NCBI RefSeq assembly: GCF_003024195.1
Contig: NZ_KZ679053.1
Coordinates: 1-64,000, forward strand
Direction: 5' to 3'
Length of the DNA stretch: 64,000 bases
Origin: Streptomyces dioscori
Lineage (GTDB): Bacteria; Actinomycetota; Actinomycetes; Streptomycetales; Streptomycetaceae
Shown: in pieces, positions 24,625-33,341 of the stretch
Numbering within the stretch: the stretch's first letter is position 1
Layout of the letters: the number at the start of each line of letters is the position of its first letter
Translations under genes and position numbers: made by a program
Notes under the pieces: generated by a model
What the model was told of the DNA's origin: nothing
What the model saw: the letters and a program-made list of their open reading frames with translations, nothing else
The model's database searches: none

Positions 24625-26259
24625 ATGACCTCGACGGACACACCTCATGGGCTCGCGGTGGCACCCGCGGGGCCGCCGCCGACGCGGCGGCCCGCCAAGG
24701 GGCCCCGGCGCGTAGAACGCGAGGTCCCGGGTGCCGTGTGGACACTGGGAGGAATCGCGCTCGCAGTCGGGCTCTGGTGGCTGGTCGCGGTCTCCGGGCT
24801 CCTCCCGTCCGGCTCGGTGCCATCGCCGCCGAGCGTGGCCGAGGACCTGATCGAGAATCTCTCGTTCTACCTCACCAATGCCGCCCCCACCCTCGTGACG
24901 GCGCTTGAGGGCTTCGCGATCGCTGTTGTCATCAGCCTCGTGTTCGGTGCTGTCGGATCGTTGACCGGGCTTCTTGAGCGCTCGGTCTCCCGCGTCGCTC
25001 TTGCGGTCTACTGCCTGCCGCTGCCGGCACTCCTTCCGTTGATTTCGAGCCTTGCGGGCGCGGGCCAGCCTACGAGGATCACGATGGCGGTCCTGTTCTC
25101 GTTCTTCCCGATGCTCATCGGGGTGATCGCGGGTCTGCGTGCGACGCCGGCGGACATGGCCGCGATCGTGCACTGCGCGGGGGGTGGCCGTCTGCAGATC
25201 CTCCGCAAGGTCGGACTCAGGGCGGCGCTTCCGAACATCGTGGCCGGCATGCGTATCGCCGGCCCGGGAGCGTTCCTGGGAGCGCTCGTGGCCGAGTTCA
25301 GCGGCGCCGACGACGGCCTTGGCGTGGTGCTCGTCGTCAGCCAGCAGAAGCTGCAGACCGCGCAGACCTGGGGCGTCGCCATCGTCGCCACCGTGATCGG
25401 CGGGCTCCTCTATGTGGCGATCACGGCCATGGGCCGCTGGCTGCACGTGGACCCCGTCGAGTCCCAAACCTCGTTCGGGGCGGTGCCCGGCGCCGGCCTT
25501 CTGCAGCGTGTGGCCGAGTTCCTCACGCCCGCCGTCGCGCTGATCGTGATCTGGGTCGCGATCATCCAGTTCGGGGGTGTGAGTCCCCTCGTGTTCAAGT
25601 CCCCACTCGACGTGCTGGACTACCTGGTCGGCAATCCGGCTGCGGCCACGCACCGCAGCGCGTTGACGACGGACTGGCTGGTCACCATGCGCGACATGGG
25701 CATGATCTTCGGAGTCGGCATGGCCGCAGCGATCATTGCCGGATGCGTCCTGGTGAGCTTTCCCGCCCTGCTGCGCCTGGGTCTTCCGCTGCTCCTCGCG
25801 TCGCAGTGCGTTCCGCAGATCGCCTTCATCCCGCTACTGGTCGCCATCTGCGGTCGAGGAACCGCGTTCATCATCGTCACGGGGCTTCTGGTGGTCTTCT
25901 TCCCAGCAATGATCGTCATCGTCACAGCGCTGGAGGAACGGTCGCGATCCACCCTTGACCTGGTCAGCGTCTACGGCGGTGGCCGCTGGGCGATCCTCCG
26001 GTTCGTCAGGATCCCCGGAGCCGTTCCGGGAATCCTGAACGCCGGGCGGATCAGCATCCCGCTCGCGCTTTTCGGCGCGGTCGTCGCCGAGTGGCTCGTC
26101 ACCGGGAACGGGATCTCGGAGGCCATGACGACCGCCACGACGACCTTCGACTACACCCGGCTCTGGGCAGACGTGGTCGTCGTGACCGTGACCGTGATCG
26201 TGCTTTACGAGGTCGTCGCCGTCCTCCACGAACGTGCGCGCCGACGGTTCTCGGTCTGA
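24625..26259 (+). CDS. Fused double ABC-transporter permease (two BPD domains in one chain)
   Basis: 544 residues, about twice the length of a normal NMT1-system permease. Two complete inner-membrane permease halves follow each other. Half 1 (about 30-270) has its EAA-like loop at ADMAAIVHCAGGGRLQILRKVGLRAALPNIVAG. Half 2 (about 295-540) has it at STLDLVSVYGGGRWAILRFVRIPGAVPGILNAG. Both end with the AEF/AEW-G pattern (LGALVAEFSGADDGLG, FGAVVAEWLVTGNGIS). A single chain replacing the usual homodimer lets the two halves diverge. It works with the preceding ATPase and lipoprotein, and starts 1 bp after the ATPase stop. No sign of frameshift fusion is seen. Confidence 0.9.
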   Translation: MTSTDTPHGLAVAPAGPPPTRRPAKGPRRVEREVPGAVWTLGGIALAVGLWWLVAVSGLLPSGSVPSPPSVAEDLIENLSFYLTNAAPTLVTALEGFAIAVVISLVFGAVGSLTGLLERSVSRVALAVYCLPLPALLPLISSLAGAGQPTRITMAVLFSFFPMLIGVIAGLRATPADMAAIVHCAGGGRLQILRKVGLRAALPNIVAGMRIAGPGAFLGALVAEFSGADDGLGVVLVVSQQKLQTAQTWGVAIVATVIGGLLYVAITAMGRWLHVDPVESQTSFGAVPGAGLLQRVAEFLTPAVALIVIWVAIIQFGGVSPLVFKSPLDVLDYLVGNPAAATHRSALTTDWLVTMRDMGMIFGVGMAAAIIAGCVLVSFPALLRLGLPLLLASQCVPQIAFIPLLVAICGRGTAFIIVTGLLVVFFPAMIVIVTALEERSRSTLDLVSVYGGGRWAILRFVRIPGAVPGILNAGRISIPLALFGAVVAEWLVTGNGISEAMTTATTTFDYTRLWADVVVVTVTVIVLYEVVAVLHERARRRFSV

Positions 26260-26345
26260 CGACACCCGTGTGCCCGGCGCCTTCCACCCCCGCCCGGCCG
26301 CACTTCGGCCCGTAGGCCGAGGCATCGCTAAGGAGACATCACAGA

Positions 26346-27596
26346 ATGGTCCGTTTCATCGGCCCCGACAACGACGCGTACGTCGCGAGCGTCACGAAGC
26401 ACATCAAAGAGTACGAGGAACTCACCGGCGAGAGCGTGACACTGGAGATCATCCCCGAGACGGATTACGTGACGAACAGCCTCGACGCGCTGCGCGGCCG
26501 GCTTCGCGGTGAGTCCGCGCCGGATGTGTTCGTGTCGGGACCCGTCTCGATGTGGAAGCTCGCAGGCGAGGGCATCGTCGAACCACTCGACGCGTATCTC
26601 GACAAGTGCGGCGACGACTACCGGCCGGAGGACTTCCTGCCGTCCTTGCTGGCTGCCAACCGCTGGTCGGGGGTGCGGGGGGACGCCCTCGGAACAGGTC
26701 CCCTGCTGGAGATCCCGGTCAACTGGGAGACGTACAACCTGGCGTACCTGCCGGATGTGCTGGAGCGAGCGGGTCTCAGCGAGCCGCCGTCGACGTGGGA
26801 GGAGTACTTCGCCGCGGCAGCGCGGATCGCGGAGAGCGTGCCCGGCGTCCGCGGTTTCGCCCAGCGAGGCACCGACACCTGGCACACCATGTACACCGGA
26901 TACGCGACCCAGGTCTGGTCGTACGGTGCGACCGACTTCGACGACGCGGGCCGCAGCGCACTCGCCAGTCCGGCGATGCTCGCGGCGACCCGTGACTTCC
27001 TCGCGGCGGCGCATGTGTCGGGGCCGACACGGTTCCCCGGCGGGCACTGGCTCGAAGTCGCCCGCGACTTCGCGGCGGGCCGGTACGGCATGATCGTCGA
27101 CTCGGACCACTACGTCGCCTTCTTCGAGGGAGCCGACTCGGCCGTTCGCGGGCGGGTCGCCTACACCAGGCCGCCGCTGGGGCCCGGTGGAGGGCGAGAG
27201 GCGAACATGTGGACCTGGTCGCTCGCGATGAACAGCGCCTCGAACGACAAGACCGGCGCGTGGAGGTTCATCGAGTGGGCCAGCTCGCCGGCCTTCCTCG
27301 CCCGGGCGGCGCTGGAGGGCAACATGAACCCGACCCGGCAGAGCACGTGGGACGACGACGCGTTCCGTGCCGCGGCCTCCGGGTGGAACGGCTTCGGTGA
27401 CAACAGCCTGGAGATTCTCCGGACGACCGCCCGAGTGCTGCCGACTCCCATGCCGGAGTACCTCGATGTCGCGAGCATGTGGTCGGCGGCCATCGTGGAG
27501 GCGTACAGGCAGCCGGATGCCCTTGAACGTGTCTTCAGTGAGACCGCGAGCCGCATCGATCGGTTCCTGGGCGGGGATCGGACGAGCGCGTCGTGA
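26346..27596 (+). CDS. Family 1 extracellular-type solute-binding protein lacking a signal peptide
   Basis: 416 residues. The fold is that of sugar-binding SBPs: an N-terminal VRFIGPDNDAYVASVTKHIKEYEELTGESVTLEIIP, SAPDVFVSGPVSMWKLAGEG, IPVNWETYNLAYLPDVLERAGL, PPSTWEEYFAAAARI and ASNDKTGAWRFIEWASSP. Homologues are exported lipoproteins, but this protein begins exactly where a mature domain would start, and an in-frame TAG at 26313 closes the frame upstream. It therefore has no signal and should be cytoplasmic. A ribosome site AAGGAG precedes the ATG. It overlaps the oxidoreductase gene by 4 bp. It may be an intracellular ligand-binding or substrate-presenting protein, or a protein whose secretion signal was lost. 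Confidence 0.8.
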   Translation: MVRFIGPDNDAYVASVTKHIKEYEELTGESVTLEIIPETDYVTNSLDALRGRLRGESAPDVFVSGPVSMWKLAGEGIVEPLDAYLDKCGDDYRPEDFLPSLLAANRWSGVRGDALGTGPLLEIPVNWETYNLAYLPDVLERAGLSEPPSTWEEYFAAAARIAESVPGVRGFAQRGTDTWHTMYTGYATQVWSYGATDFDDAGRSALASPAMLAATRDFLAAAHVSGPTRFPGGHWLEVARDFAAGRYGMIVDSDHYVAFFEGADSAVRGRVAYTRPPLGPGGGREANMWTWSLAMNSASNDKTGAWRFIEWASSPAFLARAALEGNMNPTRQSTWDDDAFRAAASGWNGFGDNSLEILRTTARVLPTPMPEYLDVASMWSAAIVEAYRQPDALERVFSETASRIDRFLGGDRTSAS

Positions 27597-28573
27597 GGGT
27601 CGGTGTGGTGGGCGCGGGCCGGCACGCGAACAGCGCCCTCTACCCGTCGATCCTTGAGGCCGGTCTTGATCCCGTCGCTGTCTGTGCCCGGACGCCGGAG
27701 CACGCCGCAAGCACTGCCCGACGTTGGGGCGCCGATGCCCACCACACCTCGGTCGAGGACATGCTCGCGGCCGGTGGTCTCGACGGGGTAGTGGTCGCCG
27801 TCCCGCCGAGCGCCTACCGGCCGATCCTCGCCCAGTGCATCGAGGCTCGGATCCCGGTCTTCTGTGAGAAGCCGGGCGGGCGATCCGCGGCGGAACTCCG
27901 GGAACTTGCCGGCCTCGCCGCCCGGGCACAGACCGAGGTCGTCGTCGGATACATGAAGCGGTTCGCGCCGGCGTACCGGAGTGCTCGGGAGGTGATCAGC
28001 TCCGACGAGTTCGGCTCACCCACTCTCGCGCATTTCACGTTCGCGATGGGGCGTGTCGACGAGTACCTCGCCGATCTTCATCACTATTTGATCGACAACC
28101 CGGTGCACATGATCGACCTGGCACGGTACCTGGTGGGAGAGATCGGCGAGATTTCCGCGGTCCTGAACGTCGTGCCGGCTGTCGGTCTCAGCGTGAGTGT
28201 CGTCGCCCGGGCGGAGGGAGGTGCGGCGTGCTCGTTCGACTTCTGCACCACCGCCTCCTTCGCACACCGGGGTGAGTTCGTCGAGGTCTACGGACAGGGA
28301 GACGCAGTCCAGGTCGACAACGTCGACACCTGCACGTACCGTCCCGCCGACGGTCCGGCGGAGGTCCGGCGTCCCAACTACACCCTGCCGACGCCGTCGA
28401 ACTCCGGCTGGACCGTGATGGGGTTCGTCCCCGCGCTGCAGCATTTCCGCGATGTCGTGGCGGGCCTCGCCGACAACCGGTCCGATCTGGCGAGCGCCGC
28501 GCGGACGCTCGAAACCACCGAAGCCGTCTGGCATCGGCTGGAGCCGGCCTGGTCGGCACTGCGGGTCGAGTGA
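27593..28573 (+). CDS. Gfo/Idh/MocA-family NAD(P)-dependent oxidoreductase
   Basis: 326 residues from a GTG overlapping the SBP-like gene by 4 bp. The Rossmann fold starts MRVGVVGAGRHANSALYPSI, and the family EKP motif appears as PVFCEKPGGRS. The C-terminal domain contains HHYLIDNPVHMIDLARYL, holding the catalytic-region Asp/His. The family oxidises or reduces sugars, inositols and related polyols in the cytoplasm. Its coupling to a sugar-SBP-like cytoplasmic protein suggests that the two act on one ligand. It is the last gene of the operon and faces a convergent gene across a terminator hairpin. Confidence 0.88.
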   Translation: MRVGVVGAGRHANSALYPSILEAGLDPVAVCARTPEHAASTARRWGADAHHTSVEDMLAAGGLDGVVVAVPPSAYRPILAQCIEARIPVFCEKPGGRSAAELRELAGLAARAQTEVVVGYMKRFAPAYRSAREVISSDEFGSPTLAHFTFAMGRVDEYLADLHHYLIDNPVHMIDLARYLVGEIGEISAVLNVVPAVGLSVSVVARAEGGAACSFDFCTTASFAHRGEFVEVYGQGDAVQVDNVDTCTYRPADGPAEVRRPNYTLPTPSNSGWTVMGFVPALQHFRDVVAGLADNRSDLASAARTLETTEAVWHRLEPAWSALRVE

Positions 28574-28661
28574 CGGCGTTCGCGCCTTCTACCGGTCGAT
28601 GACGCGCCGCTGGAGGCAGGGTTCCCCTCGGACCAGCAACCAAGCCGCAGAGACAGGGCAG

Positions 28662-28687
28662 GGCCGGGAGTCACCGCCCTCCCGGCC
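28662..28687. terminator. Convergent-gene terminator hairpin
   Basis: The 9-bp stem GGCCGGGAG / CTCCCGGCC with an 8-base loop lies midway between convergent genes ending at 28573 (+) and 28705 (-), so it can serve both. Confidence 0.65.
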
Positions 28688-28704
28688 GTGCGTCGTGCGC
28701 GATG

Positions 28705-29718
28705 TCAGCTCGCCTGTACGAGCCCCAGCGCCACGTCCACGATCATGTCCTCCTGGCCGCCGACGAGCCCGCGCCTGCCGACCTCGACGAGGATCGTGCG
28801 GACGTCGACGCCGTAGCGCTCGGCCGCCGCCTCCGCGTGCCGCAGGAAGGAGCCGTAGACCCCGGCGTAGCCGAGAGTGAGCGTCTCGCGGTCGACACGG
28901 ACCGGCCGGTCCTGCAGCGGGCGTACGAGATCCTCGGCCGCGTCCTGGAGCGCGAAGAGATCGCAGCCGTGCTTCCAGCCGTTGAGGTCGGCGACCGCGA
29001 TGAACGGTTCGATGGGGCAGTTGCCCGCGCCCGCGCCCTGACCGGCGAGGGAGGCGTCCACGCGGGTCACGCCCTCCTCGACCGCGATCATGGAGTTGGC
29101 GACCGAGAGGGAGAGGTTCTCGTGGGCGTGGATGCCGATCTCGGTGGCGGGGTCAAGCACGTCGCGGTAGGCGCGCATCCGCTCGCGCACGCCGTCCATC
29201 ATCAGCCGGCCGCCGGAGTCGGTGACGTAGACGCAGTGGGCGCCGTACGACTCCATGAGCTTGGCCTGCCCGGCCAGCGTCCTGGCGTCGGCCATGTGGC
29301 TCATCATCAGGAAGCCGGACACGTCCATGCCCAACTCGCGTGCGGTGGCGATGTGCTGGGCCGAGACGTCAGCCTCGGTGCAGTGCGTGGCGACCCGCAC
29401 CGATCGCACCCCGAGCGCGTACGCCTGCTTGAGCTCCTCGATGGTGCCGATACCGGGCAGCAGGAGGGTGGTGAGACGGGCGTTCTTGACGTGAGCGGCC
29501 GCCGCCTCGATCCACTCCCAGTCGGTGTGGCTGCCGGGGCCGTAGTTGAGCGAGCCGCCGGCGAGGCCGTCGCCGTGGGACACCTCGATGCCGTCGACGC
29601 CGGCCGCGTCGAGCGCGGCCACGATCCGGCCCACCTGCTCGGGCTCGATGCGATGCCGGATGGCGTGCATGCCGTCCCGCAGGGTGACGTCCTGGATGAA
29701 CAGCTTGTCGGTGCTCAT
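28705..29718 (-). CDS. mhpE: 4-hydroxy-2-oxovalerate aldolase
   Basis: 337 residues beginning MSTDKLFIQDVTLRDGMHAIRHRI. Family motifs are QDVTLRDGMHAIRH (metal Asp), IEVSHGDGLAGGS, VYVTDSGGRLMMDGV and IGIHAHENLSLSVANS with the metal-binding HxH, as in DmpG/BphI/MhpE. It splits 4-hydroxy-2-oxovalerate into pyruvate and acetaldehyde in the last step of meta-cleavage pathways. It channels acetaldehyde to the partner dehydrogenase encoded just upstream, with a 4-bp overlap. It is the last gene of the minus-strand lower-pathway operon. Confidence 0.94.
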   Translation of the reverse strand: MSTDKLFIQDVTLRDGMHAIRHRIEPEQVGRIVAALDAAGVDGIEVSHGDGLAGGSLNYGPGSHTDWEWIEAAAAHVKNARLTTLLLPGIGTIEELKQAYALGVRSVRVATHCTEADVSAQHIATARELGMDVSGFLMMSHMADARTLAGQAKLMESYGAHCVYVTDSGGRLMMDGVRERMRAYRDVLDPATEIGIHAHENLSLSVANSMIAVEEGVTRVDASLAGQGAGAGNCPIEPFIAVADLNGWKHGCDLFALQDAAEDLVRPLQDRPVRVDRETLTLGYAGVYGSFLRHAEAAAERYGVDVRTILVEVGRRGLVGGQEDMIVDVALGLVQAS

Positions 29719-30662
29719 GCGCCGGCTCCCTGAAGTTCGGTGGCGCGGGCGGCCATGGCCTCGGCCATCCGCAGGGCCGCGCTGGTCATGATGTCGAGGT
29801 TCCCGGCGTAGGCGGGGAGATAGTGGGCTGCGCCCTCGACCTCCAGGAACACGGACACCTGGTGGGTGGCCGCGGCCTGGGTGAGGGTGTGCACCGGCTG
29901 GTCCGCGGGGACGGGGGTGATCTGCACCTGTTGCTTGAGGCGGTAGCCCGGCACGTACGCCGACACCTCGTCGACCCGCTGCGCGACGGCTGCGCGGATC
30001 GCCTCGTGGGCCGCCTCGTCGGGCGCGTCCACGAGCGCGAGCACGGTGTCGCGCATGATCAGCGGCGGCTCGGCCGGGTTGAGGATGATGACCGCCTTGC
30101 CGCGCTCGGCGCCGCCGACCGTCTCGATGGCGTGGCTGGTCGTCTCGGTGAACTCGTCGATGTTGGCGCGGGTGCCGGGACCGGCGCTCTTCGAGGCGAT
30201 CGAGGCGACGATCTCCGCGTACGGGACCGGCGCCACCCGGGAGATCGCGGCGACGATCGGAATGGTGGCCTGGCCGCCGCACGTCACCATGTTCACGTTG
30301 TCCGCGGCGACGTGGTCGGCGAGGTTCACCGCGGGGATCACCATCGGGCCGATGGCGGCGGGGGTGAGGTCGATGAGCTGCTTGCCGTACGGGGCGAGCG
30401 CGTGCGCGTTGGCGATGTGCGCCTTCGCGGACGTCGCGTCGAAGACGATCCTGATGTCCTCGAAGCCGTCCATGGCGATCAGGCCCTGGACGCCCTGGGC
30501 GGTCACGGGGACCCCGAGCCGCTCGGCGCGGGCGAGCCCGTCGGAGGCGGGGTCGATGCCGACCATCGCGCCCATCTCCAGGCTTTCCGACAGGCGCAGC
30601 ACCTTGATCATCAGGTCGGTGCCGATGTTGCCCGAGCCGATGACGGCAACCTTGGTCTTCAT
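29715..30662 (-). CDS. mhpF: Acetaldehyde dehydrogenase (acylating)
   Basis: 315 residues of the DmpF/MhpF/BphJ family. The NAD site is KVAVIGSGNIGTDLMIKVLR, and the active-site Cys lies in VNMVTCGGQATIPIVAAI. It converts acetaldehyde and CoA to acetyl-CoA with NAD+. In the family it forms a channelling complex with the aldolase encoded next (4-bp overlap). It also overlaps the hydratase gene by 4 bp, so the three lower-pathway enzymes are tightly coupled. Confidence 0.95.
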   Translation of the reverse strand: MKTKVAVIGSGNIGTDLMIKVLRLSESLEMGAMVGIDPASDGLARAERLGVPVTAQGVQGLIAMDGFEDIRIVFDATSAKAHIANAHALAPYGKQLIDLTPAAIGPMVIPAVNLADHVAADNVNMVTCGGQATIPIVAAISRVAPVPYAEIVASIASKSAGPGTRANIDEFTETTSHAIETVGGAERGKAVIILNPAEPPLIMRDTVLALVDAPDEAAHEAIRAAVAQRVDEVSAYVPGYRLKQQVQITPVPADQPVHTLTQAAATHQVSVFLEVEGAAHYLPAYAGNLDIMTSAALRMAEAMAARATELQGAGA

Positions 30663-31489
30663 GCGGAGGCTCCTTCGTCGCCGGAGGCGTGGAAGCGGAC
30701 GGAGACGGAGCCGAGACCGGTGATCTCGGCGCTGAACACGTCTCCGGCCGCGGCGGGCACCATAGGACCGAGCGCGCCGGACAGCACGACCTGGCCCGCG
30801 CGCAGCGGATCGCCGACGTCACGCGCGGTGCGGGCGAGCCAGGCCAGGGCGGCCAGCGGATCGCCCAGACAGGCCACGCCGCTGCCCGTGGAGACGGTTT
30901 CTCCGCCCCGGTCGAGGGTCATGGCGGCCTCCACCGGCTCGAAGTCGGTGAGCGGCTTGGCCGGTGTGCCGAGGACGTAGAGCGCGGAGGATCCGTTGTC
31001 CGCGACGGTGTCGCCGAAGGTGATGTCCCAGCCGGCGATCCGGCTGTCCACGATCTCCAGGGCGGGGACGGCGTGCGCCACGGCGGCCCGGATCTGCGCG
31101 GCGTCGAGCGGCCCCTCGGAGAGGTCGGCGCCCAGGACGAACGCGATCTCCGCCTCGACCTTCGGCTGGAGCAGCGCGCCGACCGGTACGGACGCCCCGT
31201 CCGCGACGCTCATGTCCGCGAACAGCACGCCGAAGTCCGGCTGGTCGACACCCAGTTGGCGCTGGACGGCGGGGGAGGTGAGGCCGATCTTGCGGCCCGT
31301 GACGCTGCCGCCCGCTTCGAGGCGGCGCGCGGTCAGCAGCTCCTGGACGGCGTAGGCCGCCTTCACGTCGTCGCTGCCGATCAGATCGCGCACCGGGGGA
31401 CAGGGAACACGGTCGGCGGCGGCGCGCAGCAGACGATCGGCCGCCTGCGCCACGGCGTCGTCGCCGGGAGAGAAGTCGTTCATGCCCAC
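30659..31489 (-). CDS. mhpD: 2-keto-4-pentenoate hydratase
   Basis: 276 residues of the MhpD/DmpE/FAH-related hydratase family. Visible segments are GRKIGLTSPAVQRQLGVDQPDFGVLFADM, LLQPKVEAEIAFVL with the metal Glu pair, ALEIVDSRIAGWDITFGDTVADN and GDPLAALAWLA near the end. It hydrates 2-hydroxypenta-2,4-dienoate to 4-hydroxy-2-oxovalerate. The first possible start is the GTG at 31489; the ATG at 31483 is equally possible, and neither has a strong ribosome site. It is the first gene of the lower-pathway operon, with an IclR-type palindrome 38 bp upstream. Confidence 0.93.
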   Translation of the reverse strand: MGMNDFSPGDDAVAQAADRLLRAAADRVPCPPVRDLIGSDDVKAAYAVQELLTARRLEAGGSVTGRKIGLTSPAVQRQLGVDQPDFGVLFADMSVADGASVPVGALLQPKVEAEIAFVLGADLSEGPLDAAQIRAAVAHAVPALEIVDSRIAGWDITFGDTVADNGSSALYVLGTPAKPLTDFEPVEAAMTLDRGGETVSTGSGVACLGDPLAALAWLARTARDVGDPLRAGQVVLSGALGPMVPAAAGDVFSAEITGLGSVSVRFHASGDEGASA

Positions 31490-31526
31490 AGCTTGAACAT
31501 GGGGGCCGTCCTGCGCCCAGCGATGA

Positions 31527-31543
31527 GTTCTGCCTCGCGGAAC
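31527..31543. promoter_or_regulatory. Candidate IclR operator
   Basis: GTTCTGCCTCGCGGAAC is a 17-bp palindrome (one mismatched pair) between the IclR gene and the hydratase start. It resembles the TTCCGC-N3-GCGGAA type sites of IclR regulators, and it is positioned to control mhpDFE. Confidence 0.55.
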
Positions 31544-31576
31544 CGGTCCGCCGATCGGTGGACGCGCGGCAGCCGG

Positions 31577-32341
31577 TCAGTGCTCGCGCAGCTCCGCGCG
31601 GCGGCCGAGCGTCGCGGAGATCCCCGCCGCGGCTGCCCGCACACTGGTGGCGTGCCGGACGGGCTGGAACCGGTGCACCGGGCCCGTCACACTGACCGCC
31701 GCCACGATGTCGTCCGACGGCCCGAAGATCCCGGCGGCCACGCAGACGATGCCGACCGCCGACTCCTCGTACTCGAAGGCCACCCCCTTGGTCACGACGT
31801 CGGACAACTGGCGCGTCAGTACGTCGACGTTGGTGATCGTCCGGGGCGCCTTGCGCTCCAGGGGCCCGCGCAGCGCACTCTCCCGCACGTCGGCCGGGGC
31901 ATGGCTCAGGAGCACCTTCCCGAGGGCCGTCGCGTGCAAGGGCATGCGCCCGCCGAGCCGCGACGGGGAGGGGGCCTGTTGGTGGCCGCCCATCTTCGCG
32001 ACGTAGACGACCTCCGTTCCCTCACGGGTGCCCAGGTGGACGAGTTCGTGCGTGCGCTCGTACAGGTCCTCAAGAAAAGGAGTGGCCACTTCGAGCAGCC
32101 CGCGCTCGACCGACGCGCGCATCCCCAGCTCGAAGACGAGTCCCGACAGGCGGTAACGCTCCTGCACCCGGTCCAGGAGCCGGGCCGCCACAAGGTCGCC
32201 GAGCACCCGGTGCAGGGTGCTTTTCGCGAACCCCGTACGCTGCCGCAGTTCGGTGAAGCTCAGAGTGGTGTCCTCAATGCTGAAGGCCTGCAGCACGGCG
32301 AGGGCTTTGCTCAGGACGCCGCTCGGCGCGTCGTTGCTCAC
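31577..32341 (-). CDS. IclR-family transcriptional regulator
   Basis: 254 residues from a GTG at 32341 with AAGAAGA upstream; upstream in-frame codons are Arg-rich noncoding sequence. The winged helix lies at about residues 8-70 (GVLSKALAVLQAFSIEDTTLSFTELRQRTGFAKSTLHRVLGDL). The effector domain includes LVHLGTREGTEVVYVAKMGG, MPLHATALGKVLLSH and AVGIVCVAAGIFGPSDDIVAAVSVTGP. IclR proteins such as MhpR commonly control aromatic meta-cleavage genes. It lies 87 bp upstream of mhpD on the same strand, so it is the likely regulator of mhpDFE and possibly of the upper pathway at 44.6-56.2 kb. Confidence 0.9.
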   Translation of the reverse strand: MSNDAPSGVLSKALAVLQAFSIEDTTLSFTELRQRTGFAKSTLHRVLGDLVAARLLDRVQERYRLSGLVFELGMRASVERGLLEVATPFLEDLYERTHELVHLGTREGTEVVYVAKMGGHQQAPSPSRLGGRMPLHATALGKVLLSHAPADVRESALRGPLERKAPRTITNVDVLTRQLSDVVTKGVAFEYEESAVGIVCVAAGIFGPSDDIVAAVSVTGPVHRFQPVRHATSVRAAAAGISATLGRRAELREH

Positions 32342-32612
32342 GAGGGTCTTCTTTCCGGGGCAGCGCGACGATCCGACTGTACGGGACCACGAACACCCCT
32401 CGCGGTTGCGCTGCGCAGCCAGCATCGCTTGATCAGGGGACGCGTACGCGCGCCCCGTGCGCCCTCTCGGCGCGGCTGGGTGTTGCGGCCCGCCGCGGAG
32501 CCGGCGCCCGCCTGATCGAGAGGTACTGACTGGCGGCGGGTGCAACGACGTTCGGGTACGGTGCGAGCCGTCGAAGAGACGTACGGCGAGCCCTGGTCGT
32601 CGAGATCCGGCT

Positions 32613-33248
32613 CTATGCCTTCTCGCGGCCCTGTCGGTCCGCCAGGCCGCGGATCAGGGACACGAACGGTGCGACGTGCGAGCTGTAGCTCATACCGTCG
32701 AAGCTGTTCGTCAGCGACAGTCCGTCGGTCATGGCCCGTCCCAGAACAGCCAGCTCCTCGATGAAAGCCTTGTCGCCCGCGACGTCGCCCGGTGCGAAGA
32801 CAGGCGTCAGGACGTCCACCCATGAAGCGTGGGCGAAGTCGCGGATGCGGCGCACGGTAGCCCTCACGACCTCGTCGTCCTTCTGCGGTCCCACGCTGAT
32901 CGCCAGCAGAAGGCGGAGGTAGTCGGGCCGCTCGTCGAGGGAGGCGCACGCGGCGGTGAACCAGGCCTCGAACCGGTCGAGGGGTTCGAGGCCGTCGAAG
33001 GAGGACGGATGGGCGAACAGCGCGTGCAGCTCGTTGAAAGTGCGGTCGAGCAACGCGGCCAGGACGCCCAGTTTGTTGCCGAAGTGGTAGTAGATGGAGC
33101 TGGCGGGCAACCCGGACTGCGCGGAAAGGTCCGAGATGGCCATGCCGTCATACCCTCGACTTGACACGAGGCTACGGGCCGCATCGAGGATGAGATCACG
33201 GCTGCTCAACCCGGCAGCGGCCGATACGGAGTTGTTTCCCTTCACCAT
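32613..33248 (-). CDS. TetR-family transcriptional regulator
   Basis: 211 residues starting MVKGNNSVSAAAGL. The N-terminal helix-turn-helix is clear (RDLILDAARSLVSSRGYDGMAISDLSAQSGLPASSIYYHFGNKLGVLAALL). The C-terminal ligand domain is of the general TetR type and gives no hint of effector. No ribosome site is evident, and the start codon lies within a 12-bp palindrome CATGGGCCCATG (33246-33257), so the mRNA could be leaderless or autoregulated there. It lies between the IclR gene and secY on the same strand. Its promoter contains no GAACGTTC box, which argues against it being the regulator of those boxes. Confidence 0.88.
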   Translation of the reverse strand: MVKGNNSVSAAAGLSSRDLILDAARSLVSSRGYDGMAISDLSAQSGLPASSIYYHFGNKLGVLAALLDRTFNELHALFAHPSSFDGLEPLDRFEAWFTAACASLDERPDYLRLLLAISVGPQKDDEVVRATVRRIRDFAHASWVDVLTPVFAPGDVAGDKAFIEELAVLGRAMTDGLSLTNSFDGMSYSSHVAPFVSLIRGLADRQGREKA

Positions 33249-33341
33249 GGGCCCATGATAGGTGCCGCGCGTTGTGTGGACGGACAGGCGTGCGGCTGGG
33301 CAGACCGTTGCCTGCACCGCCTCCTCGGCGGCCGAGGCGTC

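Noticed and set aside
29719..30822. Apparent 705-codon fusion upstream of the hydroxyoxovalerate aldolase
   Set aside because: The extra part is an alternative frame of the acetaldehyde dehydrogenase gene. The aldolase starts at 29718.
33246..33257. CATGGGCCCATG palindrome at the tetR start as an operator
   Set aside because: A 12-bp GC-rich palindrome can arise by chance and no second copy was seen. It is mentioned only as a possibility.
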